A stretch of DNA of 64,000 bases from Tolypothrix sp. PCC 7910. Its GTDB lineage: Bacteria; Cyanobacteriota; Cyanobacteriia; Cyanobacteriales; Nostocaceae. Positions 1 to 9,339 of this stretch are shown piece after piece (position 1 is the first letter of the stretch; each line of letters starts with the position of its first letter). The stretch is from assembly GCF_011769525.1 (NCBI RefSeq), contig NZ_CP050440.1, forward strand, positions 3,597,501 to 3,661,500. The letters run 5' to 3'. Both the position numbers and the translations under genes were made by a program. The notes beneath the pieces are model-generated. The model was not told the DNA's origin and ran no database searches. It saw only the letters and a list, made by a program, of their open reading frames with translations.

Positions 1-1433
1 GCACCTTGATCAGTTGTTAATTTAACTGATTTATAACCAACTACAGTGGGAGTTCCCACAATTGCAGTTGTGGGATCAATACTGGAATTTTGAGTTTGTA
101 GAATACTGTTAGTTAGGGGCGTAACTCCTGTGGGTAAACCTGTCGTATTATTATCAATATTGTCTGTTTTTACGCCAACTGTCGGTAAATTTGATCCATT
201 AGCAGTAGGTTGATTGCTGAGAACTGTGCCATTAGGTAATGCTGCATTCACATTCACAGGAATATCAATTGTAATCACTCCACCTGCTTTGAATGTTACG
301 CCAGCAGCAAAGAGATTATTATTACCTGTACCGTTATAACTAGTATTAGGAGATGGTGCTGTTGCTTGTGTAGCATTAACAGTAATATTCGCAGCAGCTA
401 ATGCTGTGGATAGCGTGACTCCTGCTGGTAAAGCATCAGTAATTTGAAAGTTGCTAATATCTACAGACCCAATATTAGCATAGGTCACTCTCCAGGTAAG
501 TTTGTCACCAGGAGTAACGCTATTGGTACTATCATTATCGGTGGTTAATTGTACTGATTTATAACCAGAAGTATTTGGTGTAGCTGCTAATGCAATAGAT
601 TGATTAGCGCTTGCTTCTTGGCGATGATTGGTAGAATCGCCATTCGCAGGATTGCCGCTAGCTTCTGCAACTTGACTGACTGTAGGAATGCTGGCATAGC
701 TACTAGGAATCGTTGTCCCATTGGGCAAATCTACTGTATAAACATCAAGATTGCCATTGGCTGTATAAGGTTGGTTTTGGCTGCTGGGATTGGGCGGAAC
801 AGGTGTATTTCCTAAAGTTACAGTAATAGAATTATTCACCACTGTTTCTGTAACTTTGACAGCTACTCGCACTTTTACTGTGCCATTTACAGGGATATAA
901 CCATTAGTCGTACCTAACAAATTGATCGTATTATCCCCACCACTGGGAACATTAACGGCAACAGTTACCTGTGAAGCTGCACCTGTTCCGTCAGGATCAA
1001 CAGCAATAATCTGAATACCTTCTAATGTTCCACCTGCAATTGTTGCTGTACCAGGGATAAAAAATTGCGTCGGATCGTTACCAGTGTTAGTAATGGTGAA
1101 GTCAAAATAGACCACATCACCTGTGTTAATCCCGGCAATTCCTTGATATGTGCCCGCATTAGTCACATTACTAGGGGCTTCTGTGGGCACACTACTCGAA
1201 TTAATCGTAATTCCTGCCACTTCTAAAACGGTGACACTGACAGTGTTAGAAGTCACGGTATTAGTAGTGCCTGATGTCTCTCCTTCAAAACTGCCCGTGG
1301 CGCTATTGTCGATAGTAGTCCCCGGAGGAGTCGAATCAGCCAAAACTGTTTTTAGTAAAGGTAAGAAACTGCCACAAATTATGGCAGTGGTTAAAAATAA
1401 GCGAGTCGATGCTCGAAGAAAGGAGGTTGACAT
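1..1433 (-). CDS. Secreted DUF11-repeat protein, partial (3' end beyond window)
   Basis: The frame is open from the ATG at 1433 to the window edge (477 codons, no stop seen), so the C-terminus is missing. It starts MSTSFLRASTRLFLTT and has a hydrophobic signal segment ending near LKTVLADS, so it is exported. The mature part is Thr/Asn/Gly-rich with no Cys-based catalytic motif. It carries DUF11 (TIGR01451-type) modules, seen in phrases such as VYFDFTITNTGNDPTQF (about residues 90-105) and the repeated GYKSVQLTTDNDSTN / GYKSVKLTTDQGA blocks. The N-terminal third reads like the protein at 11775-14327, so the two are paralogues at opposite ends of one gene row. No strong Shine-Dalgarno sequence precedes the ATG. 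DUF11 proteins are usually surface or extracellular. The precise role is unknown. Confidence 0.85.
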   Translation of the reverse strand, partial: MSTSFLRASTRLFLTTAIICGSFLPLLKTVLADSTPPGTTIDNSATGSFEGETSGTTNTVTSNTVSVTVLEVAGITINSSSVPTEAPSNVTNAGTYQGIAGINTGDVVYFDFTITNTGNDPTQFFIPGTATIAGGTLEGIQIIAVDPDGTGAASQVTVAVNVPSGGDNTINLLGTTNGYIPVNGTVKVRVAVKVTETVVNNSITVTLGNTPVPPNPSSQNQPYTANGNLDVYTVDLPNGTTIPSSYASIPTVSQVAEASGNPANGDSTNHRQEASANQSIALAATPNTSGYKSVQLTTDNDSTNSVTPGDKLTWRVTYANIGSVDISNFQITDALPAGVTLSTALAAANITVNATQATAPSPNTSYNGTGNNNLFAAGVTFKAGGVITIDIPVNVNAALPNGTVLSNQPTANGSNLPTVGVKTDNIDNNTTGLPTGVTPLTNSILQTQNSSIDPTTAIVGTPTVVGYKSVKLTTDQG

Positions 1434-1638
1434 AGCGATTATCTAGTTTTGGCTGTAAAGTAACTCCCCCTAATGGGCAGAAGGGTTAACTCATATCTGG
1501 TATTTCTCCGTATAAACCCTGAGTATGAGAAAAAGAGTGCAATAATAACACGTTATTTATATCGCACTTAGCGGCAAAAGCAAGGATTTTAGATTTATTG
1601 CTGAGTAAGTAAATAACATAGGTTTGATTGGCAGTGGA

Positions 1639-4600
1639 TTAATTAACTTTCACGTTAAAGCGGACGAAACCGTAGGAAGCAACAGGTGTCCCAGCTGCAG
1701 TGGCTTTGGGAACGATAGTGCTGGCACCCAGATCTACTACAACTCCACCATTTGTATTGGTGGCTACACCACAAGGGGGATTGGGTAATGATGTGCCCGC
1801 ACTATAGAATTGACCGCGATCGCTATCTGCAATGTTGGTGAGTTGTACTTTACCTGTTCCTGTGGAAGTACTAGGATCGGCTAAAGCTGTATTATCCCAA
1901 CCTAAAAGAATGCCATTGCCGACAGCGTAAGTGTCTGTTTGAAAAGTGGTATTGGTAGGAATGCGATCGCAGATTTTCACATTCTTGAGGTTATCTGTAC
2001 CACTGGAAAGAAAGTAAATTGTGTATTCTAGGTTATCTCCTGGTAATACGCCGGAGACTGAGTTACAAGTATTACCAGTACTGCAGGCGATCGCCCCACG
2101 CAAGTATTTATCTTTATCTGTCGGCCAGCCAGATGCATCATCATTGACGGTGGAATCATTAACAAAGGCAGTGGTAATATTTGTGCCATTAATTGCCGTA
2201 ATCCGTTTAACTAGGCTGAGATTTGGCACAGCACCAATGCTAATCTTATAGTCCTCAACTTCACCATTGGCGATCGCTCCATTAGGAGTAGAGGTTGTCA
2301 GTGTAGCGCTATCACTCAAGCGGAAACGAGCATAAGTATCACCCGCAGTTAATCCTGTAATCCCTGTCCACTGAATATTGATATTTTGGGCTGTAGCACT
2401 AACTGCGATCGGTTGGATACCTGCTAAACCTGTATTGGAATCATAGGCGACACCTTCACTAACTGCAAACACACCATCTTTGTTAAAGTCAATCCAACCA
2501 ACTAAATAAGCAGCTACCGCCGTATTAGTAACATTGACTGTAGCTGTGTAAGATGTGGTGCTGGTGTTAATAGCAGGTAAAGTCACACCATCTTCATCAT
2601 CAGGGGTACCTGTTGTATCATCGGCATCGGCATTAGCATTTTGCAACGTGCCGTCATCAGCATCAATATTTGCCCCCATTTTGAGAGTACTAACAATGTT
2701 ATGACTGGCTCCCCCATTGGCTAAAGTCGTTTGATAGTCACCTGCACCTGTATCACTGCTGGTATCTGGTGCATCGCCATAATCTATGCCAATAATCGTG
2801 ACATCTTCTCCCGTACTCGAGGCAGAGTTATAACTAGCAGTTGTAGTTCCACTTGTCGATGGATCGTCATAGGTGGCTGTGGCTGGGTTTTGATAGGTTC
2901 CTAAAGCGGTAGCGTTAGGAATATCAACTTTAAAAACAATAGTGACAGACTCAGCTTCCGGAATCGTAAACGTCCCCCAACTAGGATTGGTTGCTGCTGC
3001 ATTGGGATTAGTAGTTGTAGTCCGAGTTGCGCCACTGCTCATAGTCACTGAGGTAGTCGAAGCATAGGTAAAACCTGTAGGTAGCAAATCGGAAATCACC
3101 ACATTAGTAGCTGAGGATGTGAGAGCAGCGTTAGATACTGTGATGGTATAAGTCGCAGTCATCGCACCCGTTCCTGGTTTAGTGATTGTGGGAGTGCTAG
3201 TAGTTTTAGTCACTGTTAACTTCGGTAAGCACTGTGCACCACTTTTAATTCCTGGGCTATCGTTGGCAGAGATTGGGGCTGATAAACCTGTGCCACCGGC
3301 TGCATAAAAGTTACGTGGATTAGCATTACCTAATAATCCCGTTTGACCACCAGCTCCTCCTGCCAGGCTAACGACTGTCGCTGCTGCACCCGTACTAACA
3401 ACAACACCACCACCGCCACCACCGCCAGGCCCGTGAGCTTCTCTAAAAGTTGACCAACCACCATCCCCACCAGCAGCATTTACACTGAGATTACTAATCC
3501 CGGTTGTACCTGTACTTTTAACATCATAGGCAACCGCATAAACAGTTCCCCCAGCACCACCGCCGCCGGCACCATCATTAGCGATGCTTAAACCTTGTAC
3601 GCCTCTGACATCAAATATGCCACTGCCAGCGATAGTATCAGCGCGCACTACAGCAATTCCGCCCCCTGCACCACCACTGCTGTAGATACCAGTACTTGCG
3701 GCTTTATTATTACCATCAAAATCTGCACCATTGGCGTAGGTTGGCGAACCTGTATAGTTCGTACCCAGGGTTCTACTGACAGAAGTGGTAGCATCATTGG
3801 TTGTACCTGCACCTCCGCCTCCCCCCATAAATAGGCGTTCACCATTATTAATTAGTGCTGTGGTAAATGCCTTACCTCCAAAACCTCCCGATGGCACTTG
3901 ACTACTCCAGGCTCGTCCCCCACGACCGCCATTACCACCATTGGCACCCCCACCGCCCCCACTATTTTGGTCGTTAGAAGAGGGATTACCATCTGTGCTA
4001 CCTCCACCTGCATTAGCCGGTGCACCTCGTCCATAGCTACCATTGGGATATCCTTCATCAGCATTAGTGGTAATCGTTGGTGTCGTCGTGGGGTTACCGT
4101 TAGTTGCACTAATAGTACTAGGATTGACGTAGTCAAGTACAAATTTGGGTGTGCCAGCAATCCCTTCTCCTTTGGAACCGTTAAAACCAGTTGTGCTGTT
4201 ATTCTGGGAATTAGTACTATAGTCTGTATTGAGACCTCCACTCGCTCCTCTTAATTGACGGCCTGCTCCAGCACGAAATCCTTTTCCCTGGAGATCGACA
4301 ATAGTTCCGCCACCCAAAGTCATTTTGCCTGCTACATCTATAGCAAAAACTCCACCCACCGTGCCATTCCAAGATAAAGCAGTCACACCAGCATTTAAGG
4401 TAACGCTAGAGTATTGAGGTACCCGAATAATTTGGTAACTACGTCTGCCAGCTGTGCTTGCTGGTGCAGAGCGATATGTATAGTTCAATCCTTTACTAGT
4501 TCCGGTACCCTTGATCCCAATTGTTGACCCCGCCACACTGGTAACGGTAATAAATTCATAGTGTCCGGCATTATTAATTCCCGTAAATCCACTCGCTCCG

Positions 4601-5085
4601 GTAGAAGGGGGAGTATCAGTAGCTACTGTAGGAGGTGTTGGCTCAGGACTACTATAGGCTGGCACATCTCCGCCTGCACCATCTCCGTATTTATCTGAGT
4701 TGCTGGAGTCAATGTCAGCATCTTGCATCTGAATAATCATCAGCAAATCGCCAACTGCAATACTGGGGGCATTAGTAGGCAATTTACTACCTACGTTGAC
4801 AGTAATCGAAGTTGCGCCAGTATTGACTGTCCCAGAGTTGGCAGCAAAGTAGGAATTAACAATACCGTTGATTGTGCCAGAGCCATCTTTTCCGGGTGTG
4901 GCACAAGGGTCATTTCCCGCAGCGAGAACAATGTCGTTGTGATAATTGAGAGGACTAATAAATAGGATGAGGCTGAGAAAGCCAATTATAAAATTTCGGT
5001 ATAATTTAGTACTTATTTGATTGTGTAAAAACATCACTACGCTGACTATAATAATTGCTGCTGCAAGTAAGATTATATTTAACAT
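1639..5085 (-). CDS. Large secreted glycine-rich DUF11/GEVED mosaic protein
   Basis: This is a 1148-residue exported protein. The N-terminus has two hydrophobic stretches (about residues 1-20 and 30-50). The second, ending in IVLAAGN, resembles a signal peptide, so the internal ATG at 5034 is a possible alternative start. The first ATG is preceded by GAGGGCAAGAA, which favours 5085. Domains seen: a Gly/Asn-rich stretch with GGGGG runs (about 355-585), a DUF11 module starting KLTVTKTTSTPT (about 620-740), a GEVED module with IDYGDAPD, GWIDFNKDGVF and NGEVEDYKI (about 765-950), and a second DUF11-like C-terminal domain with LPGDNLEYTIYF. GEVED and DUF11 are calcium- and surface-associated modules in many bacteria. 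It lies 153 bp downstream of the beta-barrel gene in the same direction. Its role in adhesion or sheath formation is an inference. Confidence 0.88.
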   Translation of the reverse strand: MLNIILLAAAIIIVSVVMFLHNQISTKLYRNFIIGFLSLILFISPLNYHNDIVLAAGNDPCATPGKDGSGTINGIVNSYFAANSGTVNTGATSITVNVGSKLPTNAPSIAVGDLLMIIQMQDADIDSSNSDKYGDGAGGDVPAYSSPEPTPPTVATDTPPSTGASGFTGINNAGHYEFITVTSVAGSTIGIKGTGTSKGLNYTYRSAPASTAGRRSYQIIRVPQYSSVTLNAGVTALSWNGTVGGVFAIDVAGKMTLGGGTIVDLQGKGFRAGAGRQLRGASGGLNTDYSTNSQNNSTTGFNGSKGEGIAGTPKFVLDYVNPSTISATNGNPTTTPTITTNADEGYPNGSYGRGAPANAGGGSTDGNPSSNDQNSGGGGGANGGNGGRGGRAWSSQVPSGGFGGKAFTTALINNGERLFMGGGGGAGTTNDATTSVSRTLGTNYTGSPTYANGADFDGNNKAASTGIYSSGGAGGGIAVVRADTIAGSGIFDVRGVQGLSIANDGAGGGGAGGTVYAVAYDVKSTGTTGISNLSVNAAGGDGGWSTFREAHGPGGGGGGGVVVSTGAAATVVSLAGGAGGQTGLLGNANPRNFYAAGGTGLSAPISANDSPGIKSGAQCLPKLTVTKTTSTPTITKPGTGAMTATYTITVSNAALTSSATNVVISDLLPTGFTYASTTSVTMSSGATRTTTTNPNAAATNPSWGTFTIPEAESVTIVFKVDIPNATALGTYQNPATATYDDPSTSGTTTASYNSASSTGEDVTIIGIDYGDAPDTSSDTGAGDYQTTLANGGASHNIVSTLKMGANIDADDGTLQNANADADDTTGTPDDEDGVTLPAINTSTTSYTATVNVTNTAVAAYLVGWIDFNKDGVFAVSEGVAYDSNTGLAGIQPIAVSATAQNINIQWTGITGLTAGDTYARFRLSDSATLTTSTPNGAIANGEVEDYKISIGAVPNLSLVKRITAINGTNITTAFVNDSTVNDDASGWPTDKDKYLRGAIACSTGNTCNSVSGVLPGDNLEYTIYFLSSGTDNLKNVKICDRIPTNTTFQTDTYAVGNGILLGWDNTALADPSTSTGTGKVQLTNIADSDRGQFYSAGTSLPNPPCGVATNTNGGVVVDLGASTIVPKATAAGTPVASYGFVRFNVKVN

Positions 5086-5238
5086 TTCTTGCCCTCATCA
5101 ATGTAAAATTTGATATCTAGAGCAATTTGGTTAGTAACTCGTCTCACACTCCTAATTTTCCTTGTTTATTTGCCTTGATGGTGTGTGAGTTGTTTGACTT
5201 TAAGGTTAAATTACTTAAAAAAATACGTATTAATTTCG

Positions 5239-8200
5239 TCATATTCTTAACTTTCCTGGTACTTGAGATTCTTTTTCTTGGAATGGGGTAACTTTTTGCT
5301 GCCCGAAACCATCAAATAATTCGTTGAGCTTCAGCGTGATACCTAAATATGCCCCCCCTGCAGAACGAGTACCAGAAAAATCTCGATCATCAACTCGTCC
5401 AAAAACATATCCAGCAGCAAGCCGCAAATTAGGGCTGAGGTAATAACCAGCTTCGATGACAAAGCCTGTTTCTGTATAGGTAGATTGATTAATGAAACGG
5501 GCTTCACCAACCAAATCCATGCTGTACCCTAAGCGATAAGTCGCACGGAATTGGGCCAGATTAACTGTAGTAGTGCCAACTAAATCACTAGCTAGGTAAG
5601 AGGTACTATTACGTAAAGCATATTTGCCATAAAATTCCCATTGCCAGTTGGGAGCATAGATAGCCTCTAAAGCAAAGGTATGATCTTCGGAACCTGTACC
5701 ACTACCTAACAAAATAGTGTCAGGGATAGTTGCGGGATTTTGACGGTATTCATAACGCAACAAAGCGTTAAATTTATCGCTATTGGGGTCACGATAGGCT
5801 AAACCCACCTTGAGGTTGACTGTATCTCCTAATCCTGTAAGTTTTTGATTAGAAGAGTTTGCCTGTTGATAACGTACTAAAGCTGTCAGAGAGGGAGAAA
5901 TCTTACCAGTTGCAGCTGCTGAAATTACAGTATTGGAACCACCGGCAGAACTACGATACTCATAACGGGCACTGGCTTGAAATTGCGGATTATCAGAGTA
6001 TTCCAGCCCAACACTGTAGCTATCACCACCATTAAACCCAATAGCAGAAGCACTTTGACCGGGAGCAAAAGGTTGGGCAAATTGCTGACCCGCCGCAGTC
6101 TTTTGGAAGAAGCTGCCAAATACATGTTCGTAAGCGAGATTTAACCGCAAACCAGGCGCAATAGACCAACGGTTATTCAAACCTATGGCTCCTTGAGTAG
6201 TGATTTCATTAACACCACCCAAAATTGAGTAACGACCAGTCAAGACGGTATCAGTACCAAGCTTGTGTTCACCATTCACACTGAGGCTAGTAATAGAATT
6301 ACCGGATAATTGACCACTACTGTAAAACTGTTGGGCAAGACTAATATTAATCCCAGGTACGACAGCCCAGTTGAGTCCAAAAATAGTCCGGTCTGGGTAA
6401 ACAGTATCCTTGGTTGAAGATAAAGTCAGTTCATTTTGCGCTTGGAAAGTCAGATTACTCGCTAAAGGAACTGTCAAACGCGATCGCAATTGATCGGAAT
6501 TACTACTGAGCGCATTTGCAGGAATCCGGTCTTCCCGGTTGCGATGAATCCAATCTACATCTACAGTGTTACGACCCAAGCGTTGTTGAATCCCGGCAGA
6601 AATCGTTGTCAGGGAATTATTTACTTGACTACCAGGAACAGCTTGAGAACGTGGTGAAAACAGTTCTTCAAATGTATCTAGGGGTTGAGGTGCAATACCA
6701 AAATTATCTTCGTGGTCATATTGCAGTCGGATGTTGGTAGTTGCAGAAACTTGACCTGTTAATTGTGCGCCATAACGAGTTTGACCTGGGACAAAGCTGA
6801 TGGTGGCATTATTGGCAAAACCCGTACCAGCATAACGATAATAGGCACGACCTTGAATACCTTTAAAAATTTGTCCCTCAGCTTCTAAGCGGTAAGCTTC
6901 ACCGCTAACCTTACCCATAACATCAGAATTATTGGTGGAATGGGCATATTCTGCTATTAACTTGCTGTTACCACCTAAAGCAATCATGGCATCAGCGCCA
7001 TACAATTCAAAGCCGCGCACGCCTTGGTTTTCTCTGACGTAGGTTGCAGCTAACCAACTTTCCTGGTTGAGGGTGCGAGAAAAGTTATACTGCAAGCGAC
7101 CTGCATAGATATCACTATTAGAATCTTGAGTATCATACTGATAGCTCACAATAATCTTCCGGACTAAAACTTGTCCATCTTGGTCAATATCAGTGCGGAG
7201 AATCGGTTCGCGGAATAATAGAGTTCCGCGATCATAATCAATTTCGTAGTCTGAACCTCGGTTGAGTTGTTTGCGTTGTAATACAGTCCCCGGACGGTTG
7301 AGTTCTTCTAACTCCAAAAATACATTTTCACTACCAGCAACTAAGATGCGGCGAGACAGAAAGTAATAACCACTAGTTCCATCTGGAGCGATCGCATCTC
7401 GTTGGAAACCTTGGAGGTTATTACCATAGAATGCTGTAAATTGCAGATTTCCTAGGTTGTAGTTAGCTTTAAAACCATGAAGTTGACGGGTAGTAGCCGT
7501 AAATTGCTGCGATGGTCGAGCAAATTCTTCAGTATTGTAGTCACCCCACATAAAATAATCAGGGGTAGACCCTGGAATACCAGATGAGTGCTCAAAACGT
7601 ACATATACGCTATCAATGGAAGGAGTGACAACGGTAGATGTAGAACTATCCCCATAGACAGGATAGTTTTGCTCGCTGAATTGATAACTACGGAATAGAC
7701 GGTTATCACAGTTGCAGTCCTCGTTGAGGTTGCGAGAACTGTTGTAAGCACCAGTAAATAACCAATCACCAATCGCGCCAGTGGCAAATATTGCGGAGTG
7801 GAAATCTAATTGGGTTCTGTTATCTCTGTCTGGACGCAGGAAATCACGAAAACTACCATAATAATCTGTACCTCTAGCACCTAGGCGCAAATCGACTACA
7901 CCAGTAAGCAGACTAGGACGTAGAGCTGTTTCAAATTGTAGTTGTGTAAAGGCTTCTAAATCATTAACCTTAGCCTGAATTCGTACTGTTTGGGCTTTCA
8001 GATTAGAACGCAAAGCAGCTGTAAATTGCCCTCCTTTCGCCTCCACTTGAAATCCAGGTTGGTCGGGTTTCAAGTCTTGACCAACAAAATCCCCAGCCGT
8101 AGGTATTAAAGTAATGACAGCATCTTGGTTAGAGCGATTGCCATTTTCATCGATTAATTGACCCTTTACTGTGGCCGTTGTACGTCCATCTGCAGGAATC

Positions 8201-9339
8201 CGAGATTCCACTGTTTCTAATATTAGTTGTTTTGGCGTGCCTCTAATTACTACTTGTACTGTCGCTGGCGATTCTGTACTACCTAAGATTTGTGCAGAAA
8301 TAGTGTTTTTTCCTGATTGTAACGAGACACCATACCATGTCTGCGTTACTAGGTTAGTAGTACTATCACTTTCTGTTCGTCCAACTAAAGAAGGGTCTAC
8401 CAGCGCTCCATTGACGCGCAGTTCTATCTGACTCCCAGCCGGAAATTGTACACTCACCGTAGTTGCTGGTGCATCTAAAACACTGTCAGACGTTGGAGTA
8501 AGGATTTTAACTCCTGTGGAGATAGCTGAAGCATTGGGAGATGGGGAATTAGGATCTATATTCTCTTTGACTCCCTCTGCAAGTTTGGATAAGCCTCTGG
8601 GTAATGTGGTATCAGCTGCTGGTTGAAAGGTCTGTATTTCTGTTGTACTTGGCGTAGTATTGCTAGATGCATCAGCAGCAATTTTAGTTAAATCTCTAGG
8701 TAATGCTGTATCAACTGCTGGCTGAAAAGTTTGTATTTCCGTGGTTGCTAACGTAGTGCTACTAGACGCATCAGATGCAATTCTGGATAAGCTCCTGGGT
8801 AATGTGGTATTGAATGCTGGCTGAAAAGTTTGGATTTCTGTTGATACTGACGTAGTACTACTAGAAGCATCAACAGCAATTTTAGTTAAACCTTTGGGTA
8901 ATGTGGTGTTAAATGCTGGTTGAAAAGGTTGTATTCCTAAAGAAGGCTGTGTTTCTTTTGCACCTTCCGTTGTTGCTATTGTGCCGTATTGATGGCTAAA
9001 TTCGGTATCAAATTTTGATTCTTCAAAATTGATAGATGAACTCTCAATCAAGCTAGCTTTTGTAGGTTGTTGATTGTTCTCAAGAATATCAGCAGAATTT
9101 ACATCAATTATTGCTTCAGAAACTTTGCTCTCTGGTGCTTCTGAACTGACTGTAATTTGTTCAACCTTCTCAGCCTGTAAAGCAGAATCGAGGTTGTCAT
9201 TAACTTCAACTGCATGCTGTGAATTATTGGTAGTTTCCCCATGAGCGACAACTGGGTACAAAATTATACTCAAGGCTCCTGCCATAGCCCCGATCAAGCT
9301 GAGGTTGAAAGTAGTTATATGGTGGAGTCTGGGTTTCAT
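5239..9339 (-). CDS. Large outer-membrane beta-barrel protein with N-terminal 33-residue repeats
   Basis: A 1366-residue protein with an N-terminal signal peptide (hydrophobic segment about residues 13-33, ending VVAHGE). Order of parts: a low-complexity region to about 138; four tandem repeats with the core FQPAFNTTLP (about 139-256); an Ig-like segment (about 270-370); an invasin/BIG-like domain with RIPADGRTTATVKGQL (about 375-470); and about 890 residues of alternating aromatic and polar beta-strands consistent with an outer-membrane barrel (from LLTGVVDLRLGARG). Its ATG overlaps the stop of the upstream DUF11 gene (ATGA), so the two are translationally coupled, which implies that they work together. 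The barrel could anchor or secrete the neighbouring DUF11 proteins; this is an inference, as no known transporter family is recognised. The C-terminus ends QVPGKLRI rather than in a typical terminal aromatic residue. Confidence 0.88.
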   Translation of the reverse strand: MKPRLHHITTFNLSLIGAMAGALSIILYPVVAHGETTNNSQHAVEVNDNLDSALQAEKVEQITVSSEAPESKVSEAIIDVNSADILENNQQPTKASLIESSSINFEESKFDTEFSHQYGTIATTEGAKETQPSLGIQPFQPAFNTTLPKGLTKIAVDASSSTTSVSTEIQTFQPAFNTTLPRSLSRIASDASSSTTLATTEIQTFQPAVDTALPRDLTKIAADASSNTTPSTTEIQTFQPAADTTLPRGLSKLAEGVKENIDPNSPSPNASAISTGVKILTPTSDSVLDAPATTVSVQFPAGSQIELRVNGALVDPSLVGRTESDSTTNLVTQTWYGVSLQSGKNTISAQILGSTESPATVQVVIRGTPKQLILETVESRIPADGRTTATVKGQLIDENGNRSNQDAVITLIPTAGDFVGQDLKPDQPGFQVEAKGGQFTAALRSNLKAQTVRIQAKVNDLEAFTQLQFETALRPSLLTGVVDLRLGARGTDYYGSFRDFLRPDRDNRTQLDFHSAIFATGAIGDWLFTGAYNSSRNLNEDCNCDNRLFRSYQFSEQNYPVYGDSSTSTVVTPSIDSVYVRFEHSSGIPGSTPDYFMWGDYNTEEFARPSQQFTATTRQLHGFKANYNLGNLQFTAFYGNNLQGFQRDAIAPDGTSGYYFLSRRILVAGSENVFLELEELNRPGTVLQRKQLNRGSDYEIDYDRGTLLFREPILRTDIDQDGQVLVRKIIVSYQYDTQDSNSDIYAGRLQYNFSRTLNQESWLAATYVRENQGVRGFELYGADAMIALGGNSKLIAEYAHSTNNSDVMGKVSGEAYRLEAEGQIFKGIQGRAYYRYAGTGFANNATISFVPGQTRYGAQLTGQVSATTNIRLQYDHEDNFGIAPQPLDTFEELFSPRSQAVPGSQVNNSLTTISAGIQQRLGRNTVDVDWIHRNREDRIPANALSSNSDQLRSRLTVPLASNLTFQAQNELTLSSTKDTVYPDRTIFGLNWAVVPGINISLAQQFYSSGQLSGNSITSLSVNGEHKLGTDTVLTGRYSILGGVNEITTQGAIGLNNRWSIAPGLRLNLAYEHVFGSFFQKTAAGQQFAQPFAPGQSASAIGFNGGDSYSVGLEYSDNPQFQASARYEYRSSAGGSNTVISAAATGKISPSLTALVRYQQANSSNQKLTGLGDTVNLKVGLAYRDPNSDKFNALLRYEYRQNPATIPDTILLGSGTGSEDHTFALEAIYAPNWQWEFYGKYALRNSTSYLASDLVGTTTVNLAQFRATYRLGYSMDLVGEARFINQSTYTETGFVIEAGYYLSPNLRLAAGYVFGRVDDRDFSGTRSAGGAYLGITLKLNELFDGFGQQKVTPFQEKESQVPGKLRI
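8571..8925 (-). repeat. Four tandem 99-bp repeats inside the barrel gene
   Basis: Each unit encodes 33 residues that begin FQPA(F/V/A)(N/D)T and run through a TLP(K/R) motif, an LA/IA step and a DASS-rich linker ending EIQT. The units start near 8925, 8826, 8727 and 8628; the fourth diverges after about 19 codons. They form a Ser/Thr-rich spacer between the signal peptide and the Ig-like region. Confidence 0.85.
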
